From Hypericum androsaemum (Eukaryota > Streptophyta > Magnoliopsida > Malpighiales > Hypericaceae), in contig OZ023181.1 of assembly GCA_963995505.1 (NCBI GenBank), positions 4,997,487 through 5,061,486 of the forward strand: a DNA stretch of 64,000 nt. The letters are read 5' to 3'. Below, piece after piece: positions 34,706 through 46,242 of this stretch. Both the position numbers and the translations under genes were made by a program. The notes under the pieces were generated by a model that saw only the letters and a program-made list of their open reading frames with translations, was not told where the DNA came from and did no database searches. Within the stretch, counting starts at the first letter, position 1; every line of letters begins with the position of its first letter.

Positions 34706-35317
34706 TGGAGGATGGAGGCGGGGGGGGGGGGGGGGGGGGGTGCGGCGGGGAAGGTGGGATTATATTTTTTTTGTGAGATTATATAGAAAAAAGGTAGAAC
34801 CCTAATGAGTATGTTTGGATAAAAACTCGAAAATACCCTCAACAGATTCTGACCATCAGATCTGTAAAAAAAGAATTTGATCAAATCTAAAGACCCATAT
34901 TTAGTCCATACCATGGGGATGATTTTTATGTAGTCCCCCCTGAATCCAAATCCTCAGGCGACAACCACTCTTCCCCCCTGAATCCAAATCCTCAGGCGAC
35001 AACCACTCTGAGGGAGACGCCATCGTCCTCATCATTTTAGAATGTGTAAATTGGTTTTTAATTGGAGGAGCAATTTGTGTTCATCGAGAGGAAGAAGATG
35101 AACACTTTTTTTGGATCGCCAAGAGCATTTGTGTCATTTCAATAATAAAAATGAAAAAAAAAGTTGCTAACGTAAGTCAGGGACTCGAATGTATAATAAA
35201 ATCAAATAAGAGGAAAAACAAGATCTTTTTTAAACACGGAAAACTTTAGCGTGTATTTAAGCAAACACGGAGGAGTTGAGAGTAATTTTCCAAAGTTTTA
35301 TGTTAATATAATATATA

Positions 35318-36037
35318 AAAAAAACTCATAAGTCCCTAAGTTTATATATAATGAACTAGGAGATCCTCTCAATAGTTTTTTAGTCCCTGAGTTATGAAAA
35401 ATTAGACCGATTAATCCATGAGTCTATTTTTTGTGGAATGTGAAAACTACCCTTCTCTTTTACCGTTTTGAAATGACAAATTTATTAAACCATGAAAAAA
35501 AAACCAGGCAAAATACATAAAAAATGGACAAGAGCAACCAAAAATGGCAGAACATAGCAAACCAACCCAAATAATCCCAAGCACATCTCCAAGAAAAAAC
35601 CACCACGAATAGCCCACCCCGAATCACCCAAGTTACAGCCAAGCACGAGGTCCCCAAAGAAAAAATGCCAAGAAGCTCCAAACTCCCCTTTGCAGACCAA
35701 AATCATTGAGAAAGAGCAACACCAAGGTCAGCACCCCTGGATGAGGCACCATCGGTACGAGAATCTGACCCATCAGGAAGGAGGGTTTCCAAACCCCAAT
35801 CAGTTTTCCTTCGTCCCCCCTTCTCTTTTTTACTCAGGAGAATCAGCCAACGAAGAACGATTTTATTTACTTACTAAAGAGAAAGAGAATGGTAGTTTTC
35901 ACATTCCATAACAAATATTGAAAAAAATAGATTCAGGAATTAATCAGTTCAATTTTTCAAAATTCAGGAACTAAAAAACTTTTGATAAGACCTCCTAATA
36001 TATTATACATAAACTTAGGGACGTATGAGTTTTTCCC
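35318..36037. mobile_element. Inverted-repeat element E (about 720 bp)
   Basis: Arms of about 140-150 bases: left AAAAACTCATAAGTCCCTAAG..., right reverse complement AAAAACTCATACGTCCCTAAG.... Both arms run to TGGAATGTGAAAACTACC. TATAATATATA occurs on both sides (35307-35317 and 36038-36048), consistent with a 9- to 11-bp target duplication in AT-rich DNA. The interior has no identified gene. Confidence 0.7.
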
Positions 36038-36049
36038 TATAATATATAA

Positions 36050-36538
36050 TACGCATTTAAGCACCAATCGCCTACACACAAATTCGAAGATAGTAGCATA
36101 TCTATTTACCATAAGCTTAATCTCACTTGTCAAAAGTATAGTTTTTCGAGAATTTGCACTAATAAATGGCGTGGGAGTTAATAATGGGTTAATTGCCTGG
36201 AGTTTAGGTTTTCAATCACATTTCGATCGTCATGTTGATCAAAAATTTTTTAAATAATGATAACAGGTGTATATAAACATACTTATCAACAACAACAAAA
36301 AATTATGTATGGGCATAGAAAGAGTCTTTCATATTTGATTTATACTATACCACAAACAATAGTTAGGACCTACCCATAAGTTTTAATGCAACTATCGATG
36401 ATTTGAATTCAAAATCTCTAATTAAATTAGATTTTTTTGGTACCCTAAGTAATGGTTACAATTGATCACCCATATTTTTTAATTCTCCATATTCGAATTC
36501 TCCATTTACAACAGAGAATACCAAAAATCTCTATATAT
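36050..36538. other. Intergenic, no gene seen
   Basis: AT-rich spacer. The motif AATTCTCCATATTC occurs twice just before the 264-bp repeat. Confidence 0.45.
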
Positions 36539-36802
36539 TTTTAATTCTCCATATTCAACAAAAAATACTCACGCAATATTAGAATATTCATATTTAATAC
36601 AAAATTTTAATTTTTTTAACACTTATAGACAAGCTCATATTTATTGCAATTATCAACTCTGTACTCTCAAACAAAGTTAAATATTTAATTTTATTTTGAC
36701 ATTAATATTTTTAAAGAAAATAAAATGTGAATTTTAAATCTAACCTCATATTTTTGTTTTAGTTTCTCAATATTCAATTTTAAACTATCGAAAAGGTACA
36801 AA
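36539..36802 (+). repeat. 264-bp direct repeat, left copy
   Basis: Nearly identical to 38756-39019 (offset 2,217; I see one substitution near 36590). Non-coding, AT-rich. The two copies border element F exactly. Confidence 0.95.
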
Positions 36803-38755
36803 TTACCCTCACGCCCCTGAGGTTTGGTCACCCTCCCCCTAGGGTCCCTGATTTTTGGAAAATGATTGTCTCATCCCTAAGTTTTGATGATAATAGACTC
36901 TCGGGTCCCTGGTGCCGGAATATTCCATATTCTCCGGTGAATCTCCACTTGAAAAGACTAAAATGCCCCTCCATTGTTAAAAATAAAACAATCCATCTTT
37001 CTTTCCCCTTCTTCTTCCTCCCACTTTATCTTCTTCCTTCTACTTTATCTTCTTCCTCTAACCTTCAACATTAAACTCAAACTCAAACTCAAAAATAAAT
37101 CTAAATCTTTTTATTGAGAATCAAAAGTAATTAGAAATAATCAAAATTTAAAGAACCCTAATTTTGAAAACTCTAATTCGAATTAAAAATAAAAATTAGA
37201 AAACAACGAATGTGAACACCAAACACTCGAAGTAGCAGCTCCTGGAAAATCATCCTTCGTCTTCTTCCATTAGCAGATCTCTCATTATTTTTGTTGTAGC
37301 TGCTTGAGGCGATGTTGTTGCCGCTTTTGTTGCTTCTACTTTAAACCTCTAATTCCCTCACACCAACGACAATAATTAAGGGCAACTAATCAATCCCTCA
37401 ATTAAGGATTTTGTCTCCAAGACCCCAATTAAGGACTAAGCCCCAATTTTTTGACCCAATGTTAGCCGTAGCCAGAAACAAGACAAAGCAAGCTTCTTTT
37501 TTGTGGTTCAAAGGCTATACGAAAGCTTGCTCCCTTCACCGAGTCGTGATCCTCTGCCTCAGGTTCTGTAATTTCCAGCTCCCTTTTAAGTTGTTTCTCT
37601 TCTGGGTTTTTCATAATTTTCCCATAGAAGTTTTGGGTATGGCTCGTTTGGGTGTCTGATTCTTGATTGGGCTTCGTCTAGTGGGTCCCATATTTCTTGA
37701 GGACATCGACCTTAGCAAGTAGCAGCTATGATGAAGGAGGAGGCTTTGGTCCCAGTGGAAGCGAAGAGTGAGGTGGCAGCGTCGGCGACCTTGGATCAGA
37801 GCGGGGCGAGGAGGTCAGGGTCGCGGTCGAGGTTGAGGTTGAGGCCGGGAAGAGTCCTGGCAAGTAGAGCTCCACGAGGATCATCACCCCCCTCGTTGCT
37901 CGGGATCCGGAGCTGGTACCGGTGCCGTATGTTAGCGTCGGGCGTCGGCAACGGAGGGTCCCTTGCCGGCCGAGATGCCTCGTACACGTTTATGAAGAAC
38001 TCCACCTTGTTGTTGCCACCACAGTTCGATTTAGGGATCGATCCCATTGATTTGGTTCCTCGCCAATTTTTTAGGGAAATCGTTTGGTCCCCTTTCCCTT
38101 TCCATCGAACATTTGTTCCCTCTGTCTGTAGTTGATGATGATGGATGGAGAAGAAAAGTGGAAAATAATTTTTTTTAAGTTGGAGGGGTATTTTGGTCAT
38201 TTCAAGTGGGAGCTCACCGGACAAAAAGGAATAGGGCAAATTACCCTCACGTCCCTGAAGTTTGGTCACCCTCCCCCTAGGGTCCCTGGCTTTTGGAAAA
38301 TGATTGTCCCGTCCCTAAGTTTTGATGATAATAGACTCTCAGGTCCCTGGCTGACGTCATCGTCTCTTTTTTTCATTTTTAGTCATGAAAATGACCAAAA
38401 TATCCTTAACCAAAAATGAAAAATTAAGGGTATTTTGGTCAAAAGTTAAGGGTATTTTGGTCATTTCTATGATCAAAAATGAAAAAAAGAGCTGATGACG
38501 TCAGCCAGGGACCTGAGAGTCTATTATCATCAAAACTTAGGGACGGGACAATCATTTTCCAAAAGCCAGGGACCCTAGGGGGAGGGTGACCAAACCTCAG
38601 GGACGTGAGGGTAATTTACCCAAAGGAATATTCCGACTCTAGGGACGCGAGAGTCTATTATCATCAAAACTTAGGGACGGGACAATCATTTTCCAAAAGT
38701 CAGGGACCCTAGGGGGAGGGTGACCAAACCTCAGGGACGTGAGGGTAATTTGCCC
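36803..38755. mobile_element. Inverted-repeat element F, outer copy (about 1,953 bp)
   Basis: The left side begins TTACCCTCACGCCCCTGAGG and the right side ends CGTGAGGGTAATTTGCCC. The arms share TTTGGTCACCCTCCCCCTAG and GATGATAATAGACTCTC. A GC-rich interior (37720-38130) has a minus-strand frame with VYEASRPARDPPLPTPDANI and LLARTLPGLNLNLDRDPDLL, possibly a captured gene that I do not recognise. A smaller member of the same family is nested at 38234-38621. The left terminus lacks the GGG seen at the right end. Confidence 0.75.
38234..38621. mobile_element. Nested small element of family F (388 bp) with 9-bp target duplication
   Basis: Starts GGGCAAATTACCCTCACG and ends GAGGGTAATTTACCC. AAAGGAATA is directly repeated at 38225-38233 and 38622-38630. 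The arms pair almost over the whole length, leaving a short loop with AAGGGTATTTTGGTCA twice. It is inserted into the right arm of outer element F. Confidence 0.88.
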
Positions 38756-39019
38756 TTTTAATTCTCCATATTCAACAAAAAATACTCACGCAATATTAGA
38801 ATATTTATATTTAATACAAAATTTTAATTTTTTTAACACTTATAGACAAGCTCATATTTATTGCAATTATCAACTCTGTACTCTCAAACAAAGTTAAATA
38901 TTTAATTTTATTTTGACATTAATATTTTTAAAGAAAATAAAATGTGAATTTTAAATCTAACCTCATATTTTTGTTTTAGTTTCTCAATATTCAATTTTAA
39001 ACTATCGAAAAGGTACAAA
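38756..39019 (+). repeat. 264-bp direct repeat, right copy
   Basis: Second copy of 36539-36802. It continues into unique sequence upstream of the TPX2-like gene. Confidence 0.95.
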
Positions 39020-39697
39020 AAAAAGTAATTCAATATTTGGCTTATCCTAGTGTTCCCTCTCCTTCTGCACCAGTGTACTGTCACCTCATTTTGCATGCAC
39101 ATCTTTTCCGTTGCATTGTACGTCCTCTAGCTTCCACCCTCCTTGTCCTTTCCCCATCTTCTCTCTCTCATTTTTTGAAAATTTCAAACTGCGGACCCCT
39201 CCACTCTCTTCAGCGCCTTAAATATAACCGTTAGTGGCAACATCGTAATTTCTTCCAAACCCCAAGGGCAACTCTGCGACCAGCCGAAATCTCAGTGTCC
39301 TCGAAACCTGCAGCTTTCTCTCGCCGCCCGATACCCGCTCCCTCTCGAAATCCAATGAACGTTTCCCCATCCGTTCGAAAAGACGAAACTACCCTCACAC
39401 GCATCGAAAACACCCGTGGTCATCCAGGGTCAAAATTGTCCGTCCAGGTTAATATATAATTACTTTCCTCATTCTCTCGGTAAATAATTTCAAAATTTTA
39501 GAACGTTACGAGGTAGAAAAAAACTTTAACCGTCTTCCAATAAAAATAATTATAAAATGAAAACCCCCAAAACAGAAGGAAAAAAAAATCAAATCAAAGC
39601 AAATATTTTTGGTTTCTTGAAGTCGAAAGGGAGAGTCCTCCAAAACAGCGCCGTTTTATAGTGGAGAGGGGGGGGAAAGCGGTTGGGGGAGGAGGAG
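39020..39697 (+). promoter_or_regulatory. Upstream region and 5' UTR of the TPX2-like gene
   Basis: Non-coding. A pyrimidine-rich stretch (CTTCTCTCTCTC near 39160) and purine-rich leader (39640-39690) precede the ATG. Near 39190-39225 TTTGAAAATTTCAAACTGCG and CAGCGCCTTAAATATAACCG resemble cell-cycle promoter sequence (CAACGG-like M-phase-specific elements are typical for TPX2 genes), but no element is proven here. Confidence 0.35.
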
Positions 39698-42600
39698 ATG
39701 GATATGGATATGGATATGGACATGGAGGTGGAGGGGGAGCTGGTGTTCGAGGCGCGTGAAGTGGACCTCGACTACGAGTTCGACGCGCCGATGTTCTTCG
39801 AATTCACGCGTGAGGAGTCCCCCCCGGAGGCGCGCGTCTCCGAGTCCTGGTTCCTTACGGCGCCGTGTTACCCTCCCTCACGTGAGCTCCTCCTCCTCCT
39901 CCTCCTCCTTCGGACTACAGAAGCTATTGAGATAGTTCCTCGTGTTCTCTTGAGACTTTATTTGCTATTTACTGTTTATTTTCGCTATTGTTTTTTAGCT
40001 TTCGTGGCGAAGCTGGTGTTGTTAGAGGAAAATAGCGTCGACGACGGTGGTGGTGGACCAGGCGATCGCGCGGGCCCCGCGTTTTCCAGGACGGAGGTGA
40101 TCGATGGAGAAGGTGATCGTTACTTTTTTTTACTCTTTCCTTCGGGCATTAGAGAGAAAAAATGTGATTTGAAAAACAGTTAAACTCGGTTCGTTGGGGT
40201 TGCAATGCGGGGGGTTTTCAATTGAATGTTGTGATTTGTGATTTATGTCCGCTACTCTGTTCGGTAGCTCGTTTAGGAGTTCTGTGTGGATTTCGGATTC
40301 GGCTTGTTTTGAGACTAAATCAGTCTACGGAGCATTGCAAAATCATCAAGAGCCTCTTCTCTGTTGCCGAGTTGTATTGGTCAGTTTTAGGTGTTAACTA
40401 TGGTGCATATGAAATCCGCGAACCAATTTTGTAACTCCTTTTGTGAAATTGTCGTAGTTGTTTCAGTTGAATTCAAACTTTTCTTTGTCATTACATGGTG
40501 AAGATTTCTTCTCTCGTAATTTTTGGGAGTCTGTTGAACATGGCCATGGAGCTGATATGATGATCTTATTGTTTCAGATGGTGAGGGAATGTACAGAAGG
40601 ATACTGTCGAATTTACAAAGTAACAATACACAAGTTCAAAGTCAACAACTAGGAGTGGCAGCAGGTGGGCAGTGCTTGTTACTACCTAGTTTAATGGAAA
40701 TTCTTGTAAAGTACTAGAAGATTTATGGGCCTAAGCAAAAAGGCGATGAAATAATTCTTATTTTTTGTCGTCATTTTCTGGTTTCTTGTGGAACACAATG
40801 ATGGATTAGTACTTTCTTTTGCTTTGTGCCTTTTCGATAACATCAGGAACGATTAATCTCAACTTCTAATACTATCTATGTGCATGCAGGTCAGACAATA
40901 TTCAATCATTTGCCTACTGAGACAAAAGTTAGGTCCACCATAAAGCCAAAAACTTGTAGGAGTTCAACTTTGATGAAGCCTACCGCTAGTATATTGGCCA
41001 AGCAAAGTCGACCCCCTTTGAGGTGATCATTGATAATTGGTTTGATTTCTGGTAATAGAACACATAGATTCTCTGTTTTCAATTGGGTTATGATATTTGC
41101 AACTCTAAATTAGCGAACAACATAGCTCTATCAAATGTTCTCATCATGTTCCTTGGTTCAATGGATTTTTTTGTCTCTCCTTTTGCCAATAGAACACTTG
41201 GCAGCAATCCAGCTCTTTCTTTGAAGTAGATAGTAATTTGTATCAGATCATAGTTTCTCTTGTTATTTACAGTAACTTGAAATTGAATGGATCTGCTCTT
41301 ATGCATATGCAAGGAAGGATATTAACAAGTCGTGGAGCATGTAGTGTAATTTGTTAAATGTGTGCTATTTGGTTGTCCAACAAGAGATGCATGATACCTT
41401 CTATAATCTGCAATATTCATGTCAATATGTTCTGCTGCCAATGCAAATGCTTGTTTCTTTCTTCTGTAGGTATCCAAACCCTCTTTTTCCCAAAGAGAGA
41501 ACCATATCTAATTCTATTGGGGTGGAAGGTCAAGCTACCAAGAGACAGAAGCTGGAGGGAGGTCACCTGCTCAAGGTATGCTTGCTCCTTTACCATATTC
41601 TTGTTTTGCATGCTTTTAAGTTTGAACTTCGAGCCATGCATTTGAATGGTTTTTAATGCAAAACGGCTATTTGCAACTTCATTTCCATGCATTGCAATAA
41701 AATACTCTAAATGTTACATCACATGTTTGTGATTTTTAAGTGGTCTTCTATTTCCAAGGAGAACTACAAGAGCAGTTAGTCAGTAGCCTGTTTTAATTTA
41801 GAAAAATGCTATCAGATGGAGTATGAATTAATCTTTGGAGTGCTTACCAATCTTTTACTTGTTGCTTATATCAGGTCGGTGAAGCAAAGTCGCAAACTGA
41901 TTTTCTCCATAAGGCACCTAAAAGGGTATGCCTCAAAGCTTCAGCACATGCTTGTACATTTTTGGTTCCATGCAAACTTGACAGATTTGACTGTTATGTT
42001 TTAATCATTGATGCATTTAAATCTGTTGTTCTGTGCCAGAGTATTTTATGCTAATGATATTAAATATAGTAACACGTAGCTTCGAAGGCCAATGCTTACA
42101 CACCTGGGAAATTATAGTGTTGAATTATTTGATTTAATCCACTTTGTCACTGTACAAAAGAATGTGGCGCTGCTGGTTTGTGATATAATGTTTTAGGTAA
42201 TGTTATAATATAAGATTGTTCATCTTAGAAAACTTGACCATTTCAGAATATCTGTTAAACCTGAGCAAGTACGTTTGGCTTCTATTTTATCTTCTGTATA
42301 TGTTGGTCTATTAACTGATATTAAAAGCGTTTCATGGTCCTGTAGGATGTGAACAGTGATAAAGCTTCAGTTCTAGCAAAGATGCGATTAACCATTCCAA
42401 GGGAGCCTGACCTCGAGACAGCAAATCGGGCACAAAGAATAAGGTTCCAGCGCTTAAAGTGTACAAAAAAGTTGGAATCCTTTTCTCCGCTTATTTGCTG
42501 ATTTGAAGTATTAAGTTACTTTTCAGGCCTAAAAGTGCGACAGAAAGTAATCATGTGGAGGTTGTTGAACGGAGATTTAGAGCACGACCATTGAACAGAA

Positions 42601-44311
42601 AAGTGGGTGCTTATATTCTTCACCTGTGGATCGGTAAATTTTATTTATTCAATCACCTTGACTCAGTGTCCTTATAAGCAGATTCTAGAGGCTCCCTCAC
42701 TGCCTCTTCCTAAAAGAAGCACTCCAAAGTTGCCAAATTTTCAGGTGAGTGCCACATCTGGTTAAGTCGTATTTTGATTCTTATGCTTATTGGGATGTGC
42801 TACGAAGATATCACGATGCCTACTTTATTAAGCAAAAGTCTCATCAAAGCTCAAAAGTTCCACCATGTCAATTTTTACCTCAGGAATTCCATTTAAAGAC
42901 ATCAGAGAGGGCAATGCATCACCCTTCTGCAAACTCATCATCCGTGCCTCTACAAAGTACTTTTGGCGAGGTTGCCCTTCCTTATAGACTTCTGCTTTAC
43001 AGTTAATTAGCAAAGATGTATATGCTATAATGGAAGCATGGATAAACCAGTTTTGTTCTTGTCATGGCAGGATTTGGGTAAACCTGGGAATCTTTCATTA
43101 GCTGATATTGGGATTAGAGAATTGAAGAGGTTTGCTCCCTACAGAGCTTTTTACTTCTCAGATTTGGTACAAGAATCTCTTTTATTTTAGAGACTTGTAA
43201 TAAAATAGTACTTATTGTCACTCTTTTTCCCTCAGACCAAACATGGTAGAGAATCCGAGGCAGGAGGGATGTGGTAGCACTTTTGCATTTAAAGCTCGTC
43301 CTTTTAATAAGAAGGTAACTGGGAATGTTATTCTTAAAAAAAACTGGGAATGTTTAGTACATCTTGGATGTCACGTGTTTGATATCCACTATCTTCAACT
43401 AACATGGTAAAACAGATATTCTCGGGTAAAGGAGATAGTGGTGTTTCCCGAAATACCAAGCTTGACGTTACAGTGCCAACGGTAATTCCTCCAAGGCCTT
43501 TGTTGCGTTTTCTTGTTGTCCGAACATCAATAGATTAGTATTTCTGAAGTATTTAGGTTTGCTTTTGACAGGAGTTCAGATTTCAGACGGGCAAAAGGGC
43601 TCAGCATAATCCTCCAGTTGAACTTTTCAGTAAGGTACTCCATACTACAATGCATTTTAAAGGTGTTCAGTTCTACAGGTTCTTGTTATACTTTTTGCCA
43701 AATTTTCAATTGATTAAACTGTTTCACGACAGAAATCTTCTTTTTTTTTTTATCACACAACCACGAGTTTGATATTTTCTCATCATCTATCAATTAATCC
43801 TTCATGAATGCCAGCTTTGCCTGACTTCTGAGGTCCAGCCAAATACTGGATCTAAGATACCTTTTTCCCGGTCAAGTTTTGCATCAATCAAGGTTCGCTA
43901 CAACGATCTTTTTACGGTATTGGTCATTGACTTGTCCAGTTCGTTTACTGATCGTTATTATTTTGCTGATGATGCAAGGGCTCAAAAGAAAACAGAGCTC
44001 ATCCATTCCAGACAGAGCATAATAAGGTAAGCACTTGTAATCAGCTCTTCAATTTATCTCCTCTCCCTTCAATTGATGCAAGGGATTTCATCTATTCTTG
44101 TAGATGACGACGGGTCCTGTAAAAGACGTCCCACCTATGTACAGTGTAAAGCAGACTCCATGTGGGAGTGACGGGTGTATGAAAGAAGTTGGCAATCGTA
44201 TTAACCTGAGGTATGTTGGATGAACTCCGGCTACTACTATATTCTCTTTTACTATCATCCCTTACAACCAAGCTGATTCAATTTTTCTATAGGAGCTTCG
44301 GGATCGGTTGA
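39698..44311 (+). CDS. TPX2-family microtubule-associated protein (18 exons, about 522 aa)
   Basis: Exons: 39698-39881, 39999-40112, 40578-40664, 40890-41022, 41470-41575, 41875-41925, 42346-42443, 42527-42602, 42682-42744, 42833-42970, 43071-43129, 43236-43314, 43416-43481, 43572-43634, 43815-43892, 43979-44026, 44104-44210, 44293-44311; all junctions keep frame. TPX2 proteins bind microtubules in the spindle and activate Aurora kinase through the N terminus. Here the N terminus reads LDYEFDAPMFFEFTREE and APCYPPSPF, the plant Aurora-binding signature. The centre has KPTASILAKQSRPP, RLTIPREPDLETANRAQRIR (importin-binding region) and FTFKARPF-like FAFKARPFNKK. The end has EFRFQTGKRAQHNPPVELFS and finishes SFGIG. 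At about 522 residues it is shorter than canonical TPX2 (over 700), which suggests a TPXL2/TPXL3-type paralogue. Exon 10 borders (weak GTTGCC donor) and exon 3 are the least certain. Confidence 0.88.
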
Positions 44312-46242
44312 ATGTAACAGTGACCAATTGGTCTTATTTCCTCGACCGTCCTCTACTGAATGCCAACCTTCCTGATGAATAAGATTATAAGATATCTTCA
44401 GAAGATGCATACCTTCTTTCTTGTACACATGTTGCCGAAAATAGGCATTTCGTCGAGTCAAAAGTTTAGGTCTAACAGATTAGAGGCCGATCTCACTTGA
44501 TGTAAAGCACACACGCCCCTTCTACAATAAATAGATCACAGGGGCCGTGATTGTACAGCCAACTAATGTCTTGACTACTACACATTGCTTCCCTGCTTTG
44601 GTTGTTGGAGTTGGGACATTAACAGAATCAAACATCAGAAGGCAGATGCCGAATAGAAGGAGAATTTCGCCAGAGTAAGCATCACTTTGCCCCTGAATTG
44701 AAACTCAGTATTATCCCCATTGATTCTTCTTTGCTGCGAAGATGGAAGGGGAAAAAAAAGAAACATGTAGACTTCTGATCTACTGCTGCTTTGGGTCCTT
44801 AGATATCCTGACTTTCAATTCTAGGAGCTCTAATAATCTGCGTCTCTTTTCCACCTGAGTCCTTGTTATCTGAACCGTGCTTGGTGAGAGCTTGCTTGGT
44901 TCATGGATATCATAGGCTTACTCGAGTGGCCTTGACATGCCTTTTCTTGGTTATGGCAATGGCGAGATCGTTCGCCAGACGAAGGCGTGGAGGAATGTGG
45001 AGACTAACAGAGCGGAGACCATGGCGGACGGCGTGAAGAAGAGGATGAGTGCAAGGGTCTTGCTCGTCTTTCGTACGAAGTGAAGTCTCGCATCGTACAA
45101 GCTTTGATTTTTTTTCTTCTTGTTGCTCGTCGCTCTTAGATTGCATTGCCATTCAGACGCAATTTGACGGAATTTGAAGGGGCATTGGAATAGAGGCAGT
45201 TGATAAAGGCAGTAAAAATGATGATTAAAGAATTAGAGCTGGTACGAGAAAAAAAATTTTGGGGAGGAAATCAGAGAGGAAAAATTGGGGAAAGAAGTGT
45301 GGTCTGGTTATGTCGGACCAAGCACAGAGCTTGGATTTAATAGAGAACATTATTATTTTTTTTAGGGGAAATAATAGAGAACATTATGGACTTTCAACAC
45401 AACTTGATGCTTGACCGTGTAGGGATCCAAGAGTGTATTTTTCCGTACTTCAGGAACTAATTAATGCAGTCTATTAGTTCGGAATCAAGTTTAAAATATT
45501 CACAACTAATGATGTGATAATCTTAAATCCGGTCTATCGCATCATGTTGAATCCGTGCTAAACAAACCAGCTACAGCCGGAGATTCTACAAAAGTACATA
45601 ATCACCAGCGACAATAGTTGCATTGAAGTAAATGTTATATAATTCTCTCCTTCCACGACTTGGCAAATAGTAGTCTACAGAATTGGAGGGAAGAGTCACA
45701 GCCCCCGCGTCCGATGCTTTGTAAAATGTGGCCTCGCGGAAGATGACAAGTATATAGCGCTACTAACTGATTATTATTTTGCCATCATTAAAAAGTCATA
45801 CCAACCTAAATTAATTAACTTATTAATTATTCAGATAATAGGTGGAATAAAATATATGTTATTTAAATGCAGTTACATTACACATACAGCACAGCTGCGT
45901 TTTAGAATATTAGGGTCCAAATATAAAAAAATATTATTGAAAAAGTTATTTTTTAAATAAAGTTTGAAAGTCCTTGATTACGAATACACAGATATTAAAA
46001 AAAACGTATCTGAATAATATACAGCAAAAGATCTTCCTATTGTGTCCATTTGGCAAATGCCGACTTCAGCCGGTCCGTGTGGTATTTGCATCTGATTGCC
46101 ACAATTTTAGCATCCACGGGGTCTCTATAAAGTGATTGAACATTGAAAGGGCAAATCGCACACAGAGATTTCGAGTAATTGTTAGTGAAAAGCTAATTGG
46201 AAAATTGTGGAAAGTTAGCTTCTGAGTAAGAATTTGTGAAAA
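44312..46242. other. 3' UTR of the TPX2-like gene, intergenic, phytocyanin upstream region
   Basis: 44312 to about 44560 is probably 3' UTR (AATAAATAG near 44527). No convincing gene follows; a small minus-strand frame at 44910-45152 was considered and rejected. 45300-46242 is AT-rich and includes the likely phytocyanin promoter; TCTATAAAGTG at 46120-46131 is a candidate TATA box about 110 bases before the ATG. Confidence 0.45.

Larger units (their letters stand above)
32839..35291. mobile_element. MULE-type element D (2,453 bp) with 9-bp target duplication
   Basis: Termini GGGAAAATTATTCTCAA on the left and the reverse complement GGAAAATTACTCTCAA on the right extend into inverted repeats of more than 130 bases (shared AAAGTTTTCCGT, TTATTTGATTTTATTATA). 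AAAGTTTTA is directly repeated at 32830-32838 and 35292-35300, a 9-bp duplication. The interior has a minisatellite (33770-34100), a captured PAP2-like gene on the minus strand (34106-34705), a run of about 20 G (34720-34740) and a 38-bp tandem repeat near 34937-35010. No transposase. Confidence 0.82.

Noticed and set aside
42246..42272. Possible small extra exon of the TPX2-like gene
   Set aside because: Including it after 41925 introduces a stop, while joining 41925 directly to 42346 keeps the frame.
44910..45152. Small minus-strand frame of 80 codons between the TPX2-like and phytocyanin genes
   Set aside because: Basic low-complexity translation, no family resemblance, no supported promoter or splice structure.
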